This document shows, in pieces, positions 22,107 through 31,747 of a stretch of DNA of 64,000 bases. The notes beneath the pieces are model-generated. The model did no database searches and was not told the DNA's origin. It saw only the letters and a program-made list of their open reading frames with translations. This DNA is from Dendrobium chrysotoxum. Taxonomy: Eukaryota; Streptophyta; Magnoliopsida; Asparagales; Orchidaceae. Both the position numbers and the translations under genes were made by a program. Location of the stretch: positions 32,103,591 to 32,167,590 of the forward strand of contig CM034300.1 in the NCBI GenBank assembly GCA_019925795.1. Direction: 5' to 3'. Numbering within the stretch: the stretch's first letter is position 1; each line of letters opens with the position of its first letter.

Positions 22107-25100
22107 TTAAGCATTTATTTCAATCACTCCTAATCTGGTTCTCAAAATGCTGAATGAGTCAAAGGCCAGTGGTTTAGTGAATATGTCAGCCAGCTGATTT
22201 TCAGTTGCTACATGATGTAGCTCAATATCCCCTTTTGTAACTTGGTCCCTAATGAAGTGATGCCTTATATCTATGTGTATGATCCTAGAATATTGGATTG
22301 GATTCTTAGAGATGTAGATGGCACTAGTATTATAACACAGAACAGAAATTATGCCCATAGGTAATCCTAAATTCAAGACTTGTTGCTTCAACCAAAGAAC
22401 TTGGGCCACACAACTCCCTAAGGCAATGTACCTAGCTTCAGTAGTGGAAAGTGTAACTGAGTTCTATTTTCTACTGGACCAGGAGACTAAAGACTGTCTT
22501 ATAAATTGACAAGTAGCAGAAGTGCTCTTTCTATCCACCCTACACCCTGCAAAGTCAGAATCAGAATATCCAATAATCTCAAAAGAGGTGTTATGCCTAG
22601 GGTACCAGATTCTTAGGTTTGGGGTCCCTAAAAGATATCTAAGAATTCTCTTAACAGCAGTCAGGTGGGACTCTTTAGGATCAGCCTGAAACCTAGCACA
22701 AAGATAGACACTAAACATGATATCAGGTCAGCTAGCAGTCAAGTAAAGCAGTGATCCTATTATTCCTCTATACTTCTTCTGATCAACAGATTTTCCACTT
22801 GAATCCTTATCTAACTGAACAGAGGAGCTCATGGGAGTATTGATTAGCTTGGCTTTGTCCATTTCATATTTCTTCAAAATGTCCTTAGTGTATTTAGATT
22901 GATTGAGAAAGGTTCCATCATCCATCTACCTTATGCTAAACCCCAAAAAGTAGGACAATTCTCCCATCATACTAATCTTAAACTCCTTACTCATAATTTT
23001 AGAAAACTCATCACATAAATATTTATCAGAAGATCCAAAAATTATATCATCAACATAGATCTGGACAATGAGTAAGTCATCCTCTAATCTCCTTAGAAAA
23101 AGAGTGGTGTCTACGCTCCCCTTTACAAACTCTCTTTCTAACAGGAATGTGCTAAGCCACTCATACCAAGCTCTTGGTGCCTGTTTGAATCCATATAAGG
23201 CATTTTTTAATTTATAAACATGATTTGGATATTGGGAACTCTCAAAGCCTGGGGGTTGTTCTACAAAAACATCCTCTTTTATCACCCCATTTAAAAAGGA
23301 ACTCTTGACATCCATTTGAAACAGCTTAAATCCCTTATAACAGGCAAAGGCTAGTAGCACCCTAATGGCTTCCAATCTAGCTGCAGGGGCAAAAGTCTCC
23401 TCAAAATCAATTCTTTCTATCTGATTATACCCCTTAGCCACCAATCTTACCTTATTCCTAACCACCACACCAGAATCATTCATCTTATTCTTAAAGACCC
23501 ACTTGGTTCCCACAATACTTTGATTTCTAGGTCTTTCTACTAACTCCCAAACATCATTCCTTACAAATTGATTCAATTCTTCATGCATAGCTAAGATCCA
23601 AAACTCATCTGACAAGGCTTGATTGATGTTGGTGGGTTCAGTCATTGAAATAAAGGCAGAATGATTCACTTCCTTCCTAAGTCCATGCCTAGTCCTAACA
23701 CCTTCAGAAGGGTCTCCTAAGATCAGTTCTTTAGGATCACTTGAAGAATATCTCTAATCTCTGGGCAGTGTGGTTTGAGGTTCTACCCTCTCCTCTAGAT
23801 TTGTATTTCCAAACCCTTGGGTAATCTCCTCTACCTCTTCTTCTTCGTCAACTCTATTCACCTTAGGATCAGATTCATCAAACACAACATGGGCTATCTC
23901 CTCCACCACAAAAGTCCTCTTATTGAACACCCTAAAGGATTTCCCCACACTAGAATACCCTAAGAACACTCCTTCATCAGATTTGGGGTCAAACTTCCCG
24001 AAGGGTGATTTCCCGTTGTTCAGAATGAAAACCTTACAGCCAAAGACATGGAGGTGGGATAGGTTTGGAGTTCTACCCTTAATGATCTCATAAGGTGTCT
24101 TGTTCAGTTTTGATCTCACATTCACCCTATTCAACACATAACAGGCAGTGTTCACCGCTTCAGCCCAAAAGTATTTAGGAAGTGAATACTCAGCAAGCAT
24201 GGTTCTAGCAACTTCTACTAAAGTCCTGTTCTTCCTTTCAGCTATCCCGTTCTGCTGAGGGGTCCTAGGAGCTAAAAAATTGTGACTAATCCCTGCTCCT
24301 CACAAAAACTTCCAAATCTTTCATTTTCAAAATCCCCTCCGTGATCACTATGGATGGTAATAATCTCACATCCTAACTTCTTTTGAATCCAAGTAGAGAA
24401 AGATCTAAACTCATCAAATGACTCAGATTTATGTGATAAAAATTTAACCTAAGTGAACCTCGAATAATCATCTACAATCACAAACCCATAGACTCTCCCC
24501 CCTAAGCTGGCAGTGCTGATGGGTCCAAAGAGGTCCATGTGAAGAACTTTTAAAGGTCTAGAGGTGCTAATGTCCTTAACAGAGTGAAAGGAGGACTGGA
24601 CTTGTTTCCCTAACTGACAGGCATCACACAGGTGATTCTTAGTGAACTTAAGCTTGGGCACACCTCTAACTAAGTCCTTTTGGGTAACTCTCCTAAGGGT
24701 TTTCATACTGGCATGACACACTCTCCTATGCCATAACCAAGACTCATCAGCAACAGTTTTTAAGCAAATTGAATTTTTTAATTTAATGCAACTTACATCA
24801 AGCTTGTAGACATTATTGATCCTTTACCCCTGCAAAACAACTTTATCATTTAAGCTTAAAATGCAGCCAGTGGGCAGGAATTTGATGCTGTATCCTTTGT
24901 CACAAAGTTGGCTGATGCTCAGCAAGTTATGTTTCAGTCCATCTACAAGCAAAACATTATCAATCATAAAATTCTTTGAATCACCAATTATACTTGAGCC
25001 TACCACCTTCCTGGTGGTGTTATCTGTAAGTGTAACCTAGCCTCCAGCTATGGCCTCCAGTGAAATAAACTAATTTGCATCTCCAGTCATATGTCTAGAA

Positions 25101-25160
25101 CATTCGTTGTCCAGGTACCACATGCTCTCATGAGGTCTTGTATGAAAGCACTCCTACAAA
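22107..25160 (-). pseudogene. pol: pol of E2 (PR-IN-RT-RNase H)
   Basis: Copia polyprotein that would mature Gag, integrate DNA and copy RNA. The protease motif at about 25085-25130 reads WYLDNECSRHMTGD, where the family has DSG, so the active site is lost. The HHCC region lies at about 24620-24750 (HLCDACQLGKQ). Integrase follows with LHMDLFGPI, HSDHGGDFENE (about 24340) and AERKNRTLVEVARTML, supplying the DDE residues. RT is at 22926-23669 with FQMDVKSSFLNG and IYVDDIIFGSS. RNase H has GYSDSDFAGC, and the end reads NQLADIFTKPLAFDSF. From about 24200 to 22107 one frame runs through four stops (23754, 22926, 22728, 22464); further stops are at 24449 and 24824, with one frameshift between 24449 and 24200. 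Each of these stops fits a single C-to-T or G-to-A change. Confidence 0.92.
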
Positions 25161-25161
25161 A

Positions 25162-26975
25162 TCAACAAACGTCAGTCTTAGGAACCCAAACAGGTTTGGT
25201 TTCCTTCTTATGAAAAGAAGAATGCAATGCATGCGTGCTATGCTGTGAAACAGGCAGTTTGGGCCTCCACACCCAATGTGTACTACGGTGAACAGTGCAG
25301 GTGTGGGAAATGTGTCCTAACATGCCACATGAATAACATCTAACACCAGGAAAAGGGTTAACTAATCTACGTGAGTGATAGTTCCTTTTCCTCTGTTTAT
25401 ACGAAACATTCTTTGATGATTTTAAATCTGAATCTACAAAAGGTGGAGGTGAATAAAATTGAGCAAAAGTAGGAGGTGTTTGGTTTTTCTCAAAAGCGTT
25501 GATTTTTACTTTTAAAAATTCATTCTCTTTCTTTAAACTTGCAATTTCAAATTTTAAAGCACCATTGCTACTTTCTACTTCACATGCCATGGTATCTAAT
25601 TCTTTAAAAGCTCTCTCCAAATCAACATGAGTGGTTTTTAATGAATCATGCACAGTAACTAAATCAAAATATTTTTTATTCAATTCATCAAACTCATCAA
25701 GTAAAGACATGTGATTGCTATCAACAATGGAATGATCCTTAATCAAAACATCATGCTCTTTTTGTAAAGTCAAATAATCCAGTTTTAAGTTAGCATGGGT
25801 TTTCTTGAGCTTCCTATACGATGCATGAATTTTTTCAGATATTTTAAATAACTGATCGTAATTAAGCTCACATACCTCTTCCTGGTCCGACTGACCAGGG
25901 TGATCATCAGCCATCAGACACAAATTTGTTTCCTCCTCTTCAGCTTCAGTCTCAGAGGAGTCGGATGCAGAGTCTGCCCAGAACACCTTTTGTATCCTCT
26001 TCTTGTCCTTTCTAAACTTTGGTTTCTCTTCACCCTTCTCCTTACTTGGGTGAGCCTTGAGTGTAGGATAATCACCTTTATGTGTCCAGGCTTCCTACAT
26101 TCAAAATAGACAGATTTAGATGAACCTTTAAAGTTTCTACTGGTCTAACCTTTGTTCCACTTTTGAAAATTCTTATTCTTCTTCCTTAGAAAGCTCTTGA
26201 ATTTCCTTGTGATTAAGGCAACATCATCGCTATCAGACCCGAAAGTGCTAGCATCTGAATCATTGGTCTTTAGCGCCACTGTCTTCTCCTTCTTTCGTTC
26301 ACCTGCATCAAGTTGTCTTTGGTTCATCCCTTGCTCGTAAGCAATGAGTGATCCAAGTAAGCTGTCAATAGAGTAAGTATTTAAATCTTTAGATTTAGTG
26401 ATTGCAGTAATCTTAGCATCGTATGAAGAAGGCAGACATCTAAGAATTTTGTTCACTCTTTTTGTAATTTGTTAGTTCTCTTCCTAGAGCATGCAAAGAG
26501 GTAACGATTTGAGTAAATCTTGTGTACATTTCTGAAATAGTCTCACTAGGTTTCATGCGAAAAAGTTCATGATTATGTAACAAGATGTTTAATCTAGACT
26601 GTTTGACCTCAGTTGTACCTTCATATGTTATACACAATCTATCACAGATTTCTTTACCCATTGTACAAGTAGAAAAATGCATATAGTCTTCAAATTTTAA
26701 AGCACAAAAGAAACAGTTCAAACATTTTGCATTTAACTGTGCTAAATCATGATCATCAAAAGTCCAATTACAAAGGGCAGTTCAGTTTTAATACCATTAA
26801 CAATTCAATGTAGTGCTTCATAGCCATCCTTAACTAACATCCACATACGATAATCAATAGATTGAAGAAAAGTAAACATGCGTATTTTCCAAAAATCAAA
26901 AGGAATGTTATCAAACAATGGTGGTTTTGTTATTGAATAAGCTTCAGCAGTATTACGATTGTTATAGTTAGCCAT
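25162..26975 (-). pseudogene. gag: gag of E2, frameshifted
   Basis: The start is an ATG at 26975, about 45 bases past the primer site, reading MANYNNRNTAEAYSITKPPL with the PPLFD-type N-terminus of SIRE Gag. The frame is lost near 26870 (stop) and 26775 (shift), then resumes with NCFFCALKFEDY at 26721-26440. It shifts again near 26450 to continue NKILRCLPSSYDAK at 26456-26145. The C-terminal part (25986-25162) has an acidic Ser/Glu-rich start, a long heptad-like coiled coil (KLKKTHANLKLDYLTLQKEH), and a CCHC knuckle CYSCGMLGHISHTC. It ends with a TGA at 25162. It would be the capsid and RNA-binding protein. Confidence 0.88.
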
Positions 26976-27016
26976 TGATCAAATTCAAAAGTTTTTAAAC
27001 TTAAATTTTGAATACT

Positions 27017-27028
27017 GCTCTGATACCA
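27017..27028 (-). other. Primer-binding site of E2
   Basis: The minus strand reads TGGTATCAGAGC two bases after the 5' LTR end (TTTCA). It is complementary to the 3' end of initiator methionine tRNA, the standard copia primer. Confidence 0.93.
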
Positions 27029-27344
27029 CTTGAAAGTTCGATAGGGATGTTAAGCCCTAGTGAACTAATCCCGAGGCTAACCAAGAGGGGGGGGGGGGTA
27101 AATTGGTTATTTAAAAATTTCACAAGCAATAGAAAAATCTTTTCGATACTTAGCAGAGGAAACAATTAAACAAGAGCGAAAGATCAATCGTAGATATTCA
27201 CCCAAGCAGTTAATATCAGAAAAGTAAAGTGCAAAATAGAATCAGAAAAGCAAACTAGATTTTATAGTGGTTCGGTCAACTTGACCTACGTCCACTCCCC
27301 GGAGCCTCCCCTCCGGGTATTACACTAAACAAAAAGTGACTCTC

Positions 27345-27545
27345 CTTTTGCTCCCGCAGTAAGGTGGAGAAGCCTGTACAAAACCTCCTTTCCACCACCA
27401 GGTGAGGCAGAGAACCTAACCTCCTTTTGCTTCCTCCTGAAGCAGGCAGAGAACCTACGGACTCCTTTTACTTCCACCTTAAGCGGGCAGAGAACCCACG
27501 GACTCCTTTTGCTTCCACCTGAAGCTGGCAGAGAACCCTGATCTT
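27345..27545 (-). repeat. Hairpin-unit array in E2 5' LTR
   Basis: Four to five units of about 45-50 bases with GCTTCCACCTGAAGC-like cores and GGCAGAGAACC, matching 17340-17545 in the other LTR. Confidence 0.7.
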
Positions 27546-27784
27546 CTTACGAATGATCCTCCACAATGAACACCAACTAGACTGAAGACGACGAGCGGAG
27601 AAGACAACTTTGATCCTTGCTTGGAACAACTTTAGTGAATCCCTCACTAACTCCCCCTCACAAGATCCTCTCTCTCTCTAGGGTTTCTCTTGGAAGGAAA
27701 GTGGCAAAAGATTTTTCTTGTGCCAAGAAAAAGTTATTTTTTAGGAGGGCTTAAAATTTGCCCTAAATCTCAACTGGTCAGCCA

Positions 27785-28470
27785 ATATCATCCAGGACGA
27801 TCGATAGATCGTCCTGTATGATCAGTTCAAAATCAGCTGATTCAGCCTGAACAATTTGGCTCTTCTGGATGATCAGTTTAAAAAGTTGTTCATATCATCC
27901 CATACGATTCTGCGATCATCCGGGATGATTAGTGTAAATTGAGGAATTTCATCCAAAAGATAGTTCGGGTCGTCCAGAGAAACTTGTACATGATGACTCA
28001 AAAATGACTTGATCGTCCAGGAAGATAGGTATATCATCCTGTACGATTAGTTCAAAAAGTGCCCAAATCATCCTGAACACAGTTCGGGACGTACAGCTGA
28101 AATGCACTAGACGATCATGATTGTCCGGGACGATCCTGTCATCGGCCAGGACGATATGATCGTATCAATCAAATATAAATTACTTTCCTTAATTACTAGA
28201 TTAAATTAAGCATGATTGTACTGGATCATCCAGGACAATACACGTATCGTCCGGGACGATCAGACCAAATATCTTAAAATAAAAACTTGCCTAACTTGAT
28301 CTGGCGGCTGAGAATTTCTAATTTGAGCATATCATCCCGTACGATCCAATGATCGTCCAGGATGATCTGCTTAATCAGACCTTCTTAACTTAGTCGCCCT
28401 AATTAGAGTTTCTATTTTTACTGGATCGTCCAGGACGATGTGACCATCGTCCAGGATGATCTGAACAACA
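27785..28470. repeat. Palindrome cluster in E2 5' LTR
   Basis: About 18 palindromes in the same order as in 17805-18490, with cores such as ATCGTCCAGGACGAT near 28425-28440 and ATCGTCCGGGACGAT near 28246-28260. Comparison with the other LTR shows C/T and G/A differences inside the motif, for example GATCGTCC versus GATCATCC. Confidence 0.9.
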
Positions 28471-28712
28471 AATTAACAGAAACTCTAACTCACCCAAGCT
28501 CTCCCCCTGAGTGTGTGTGTGCAAGGTTACTTAGTTAGGGGATCAGTTACATTACAATTGATTCAAGAAAAAGGAAAATAGTACATTGGACACACTTGGA
28601 CCCGATCTTGAGTTGGCTTGAGTTGTATGTGATCTTTTGTGCCTGAAAATGGGTTAGCCAAGCAAAACACAATAGAAACATGTTTGTCATCATCAAAACC
28701 AGAATTGCAATA

Positions 28713-28717
28713 ATTTG
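28713..28717. repeat. Target duplication of E2, right copy
   Basis: ATTTG, identical to 17027-17031. Confidence 0.9.
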
Positions 28718-28912
28718 AAGTATGCAATTTTTTAACTTATCAACAATCACATACCCACGTCCCATGGTGAACTCTAACACAGGTTTCTTATCCATAATTT
28801 CAATAGGCTACAAAATAATGAACTGTGAACCATTCACACTCATTGCTAAGTTCTCAAAGCCAGACCCAAATTTTATCATGTTCCCATCTATTAGTTGGGA
28901 CTAGTTAAGTGT
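28718..28912 (-). other. Short protein-like stretch of unknown origin
   Basis: On the minus strand a frame reads GNMIKFGSGFENLAMSVNG, a TAG, then PIEIMDKKPVLEFTMGRGYV and IVDKLKNC, ending at the E2 insertion point. The composition looks like real protein rather than random AT-rich translation. The GRGY run recalls RNA polymerase alpha subunits, but the rest does not match well enough to name it. If it is an exon or organelle-derived fragment, E2 has cut it. I see no continuation beyond the E2 left junction at 17026. Confidence 0.25.
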
Positions 28913-29829
28913 TAAGTTTAGATTATCAAAGAAGCTAAATATAATCTTTTCAACCATTTCTTAAAAATAATTAGAATTCTATGTTAGCTTTCTAAATTTA
29001 TTGGCTTTAAAGAAGATTTTTTAGATTATAGGAATTTTAAATTGATCAAATATTATGAAATTCTTAGTATACATATTGGTTAAATGATGATGCATTCGTA
29101 ACATGTTTAATAATTTTTTTTAGAAAAAATGAATGTTGATTGTAAAATTTCAAAAGTTTCTAGTTTAAATTTGGAGGTTTCTAGACCCAACTAGCATAAT
29201 AATGTTAAGCTATAAAATGAAATGCAACAATAATGCGTTAGTTAAGACTAAAAAAAAGATTAGTTTAGGCACTTGAAAATGTAAGATTTGATTTAGATAG
29301 ACTAATATAATAGGCTTTGGTTGACTAATTAGAGGTCAAAATTAATTAATACAAATTAATTTATATAAAAAGCATTGAATGATTGATCGAAGAATTTATT
29401 TAAATTTCTTGATTTATTGAATATTTAAGAGAGTTTACATGGGGATACTCCAAATTTCATAACCTAACTTGTCAAATTTTTATGAAATAGGTGTTTCTTG
29501 AAATCTAGGAGGATTTACCAAAGCTTATGAGAATTGGTTTTAAAGATATATTCCACTACTCCAATGTCATGGTGAGGTTTTTAAAAACCACATTCTTTTA
29601 TACATGTAGATGTTCACCTCACTCACTCAAGGAAGAAGAGTAAGGTGAACAAATAAAGAATGGTAATTTAAACCTACTGCAAAAGCAAGTATACTACTAA
29701 TATAAAGTATCAACTTACTGAAAAAAATATGGAGAGAGGATGTATCCCTAATGGAGTTGCTAAAATAATCTTGGGGAATGTGAAAAGCGACATGATTCAA
29801 AATTTATATTTCTATAATCAAATACCAAG
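28913..29829. other. AT-rich non-coding flank between E2 and LINE C
   Basis: No ORF, no second copy in the window and no clear motif. This is the likely target region of LINE C; I could not find a target duplication matching the sequence after 35982. Confidence 0.5.
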
Positions 29830-29859
29830 TTCGGCTTTTTTTCAATTTGAATTTCCACC

Positions 29860-29878
29860 TTCGCGGGTTTTCCGCGAA
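29860..29878 (+). promoter_or_regulatory. GC-rich inverted repeat at the ORF1 start of LINE C
   Basis: TTCGCGG and CCGCGAA flank a GTTTT loop, a perfect 7-base stem whose last A is the first base of the presumed ORF1 ATG (29878). CpG-rich sequence like this is rare in this AT-rich window. It could be a structured 5' leader or promoter element, or chance. Confidence 0.45.
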
Positions 29879-31520
29879 TGAAGAAGATGGTTGTGAATGA
29901 CTGCCAGCAGCCTCCTACCGGCGGTCTACATCTAATCAACATTCCACCATCAATTTCCTAGGTTCTTCAAGTAGATTAAATGTTACTAAGGTAAATAAGT
30001 CTAAGAGAAGTTTTTTGTTCAAGATTCTGCAAGACACCAAACAAATTTGGTAATTAGAGAAAGTTTGAGACCTCTGGTTCCTCATGAAGTATTGGAAGAA
30101 GGTGAAGGAAAAAGTGTGATTAAATTCCAAGCTTAGTCTAATGCGATAGATTTGAGTTCGAAACAAAAACCGAACTCTGCACAGATTTCAGGTAAATTTG
30201 ATATGGTGGCTTCTTCATCCTCAGGTCTGATTTTAAAAGTAAACAAATTCATGGGTAGCCATGAAGAGGATGATCAAGTGCATGTTAACTGCAACCTTTC
30301 GATTAATTTTGAGAGCAATGTGAATGTCATTAAGGAAGGTATTGTGAGCAATGAAAATGCTGACCCTAAGGAGAATTTCATTGCTGTTTGGAAGAAACCA
30401 CAACACATCAAACTAAACTTTAAGATGGATTCAATACAAATGTCCAAAGATGGAGTGGCAGTGAAATTGAATTCTGATCTGGAGCAGGCTAATTTGCATG
30501 TTTTAAAGAATTCTCTGGTTGTTAAGGTGCTAGGGAATAATATCCCATTTTTGGTTTGTAATATGGAGATTCGAAGGCAATGGAGTAAGTTTGGTAATTT
30601 TTATTTAATAAAACTTTGGATGGATTGGATTCTTTGTTCGTTTAAAAATTCTGAATCAATGGAGGAAGTTTTAAGCGGTGGCCCATAGTATATTGGAGGA
30701 CATATTATTGGTATGGATAAATTGTCTCCATCATTTTCTCCCGAATCTTTAAAAGGTCTCACAGCATCGGTTTGGATTCGTCTTCATGTCTACCTTTGCA
30801 TTGTTGGGATGAAGAGAATATTGGTAGAAGTACAACAATGGTTGGAGTACCAATGTATCTTGGTGGGAATTCTTTCAAATGGGGTAAAAGAGAATTTGCC
30901 CGTGTATGTGTCCAAATTAATTTGGATAATAAATTACTAAAGGGAGTTTGGATAGAAGGCTTACATGGCAGATCATTTCAAAAAGAGGAATATGAGAAAA
31001 TTTTGTCTATTGGTTTCCATTGTGGTAAAGTTGGTCATGTGAGACAACTTTGCCCTGAAGATAAAAGTATTCCTACTAAGAAGAATGTTGTTTTGCCTAC
31101 TAAAGGAAAGGTGGATGAGATTCAGGATAGGCTTGAAGATAAGTCATTGCAGCATGATGAATATGGTTCCTGGATCCATGTCAAGTTCAAGAATAATAGA
31201 TTAAAAAATGCAAGGAAGAATGGAGGAGTAACGTGTGAAGGATTCAGAAGGTGGATGAAGATCAAGTGACTAGTTCTGAAGTCCAGAAACAATCCAACAA
31301 GGAGATTGGTGAAAATATTGAAAGCCGTGAAGCCCAATTTGATGTTCAAGGACCTGGAGGTACAAAGGTGATGTTACAACCTTCCAAGATCTCTGATGTA
31401 TGCTTAACGAACCAATATAGTATTTTGGCAGATGCTAATGAAGATCCTCAAGCAAATGAAGTTGATGAAGTTGTTCTAGCTGAATGTCCTCACAAGATTA
31501 TGGATGATATGATGGTATAG
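29878..31520 (+). pseudogene. ORF1 of LINE C (DUF4283/zinc-knuckle protein), broken
   Basis: ORF1 of plant L1 elements binds the element RNA. The likely start is the ATG at 29878 (MKKMVVNDCQQPPTGG), which shares MKK with LINE D ORF1. The frame is disturbed in the first 270 bases, then open at 30152-30688. A stop there (GGP then TAG then YIGGHIIGMDK) replaces a Trp that the family usually has. A frameshift near 30785 moves reading to the frame of 30772-31269, with FARVCVQINLDNKLLKGVW and a zinc knuckle FHCGKVGHVRQLCPE whose first Cys is missing (Gly). An acidic C-terminal part continues to about 31520. Not functional. Confidence 0.78.
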
Positions 31521-31747
31521 TTTATGAAGATGAAGGCATCTCACCGGTAGGTTCTGCCAAACCTTCTGAAGTAATAGCATGTGAGGGAGATCCTATAGGT
31601 TCTGATAATGTGAAGACAAGTTCATGTTAAAACAACCTGGCTAAGGAATTGAAGTTCTTGGGTCCTGTTGATGCTGCACATATGAAAAGAAGAGGAAATG
31701 TGAAAGGTAGTAAGATAGGTGGGGACTCTTCCCCTTTGCGTAATTAA

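Larger units (their letters stand above)
17032..28712 (-). mobile_element. Ty1/copia LTR retrotransposon E2, SIRE-like, structurally complete
   Basis: All landmarks are present on the minus strand: 5' LTR 28712-27031, primer site 27028-27017, gag, pol, spacer, palindrome cluster, ORF3, polypurine tract and 3' LTR 18736-17032, flanked by ATTTG duplications. Total length is about 11.7 kb. The LTRs are much more alike than those of E1, so it is the younger insertion, yet gag, pol and ORF3 all carry premature stops. It shares its layout with E1, including the extra ORF. Confidence 0.95.
27031..28712 (-). repeat. 5' LTR of E2
   Basis: Near copy of 17032-18736; differences are scattered substitutions, mostly transitions, plus shorter G and CT runs. 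It contains the hairpin-unit array at 27345-27545 and the palindrome cluster at 27785-28470. The outer end GCAATA at 28712 has lost the final CA seen in the 3' LTR and is followed by the ATTTG duplication. Confidence 0.95.

Noticed and set aside
30713..30940. Separate small gene inside LINE C ORF1
   Set aside because: It is ORF1 sequence in a neighbouring frame next to a frameshift.
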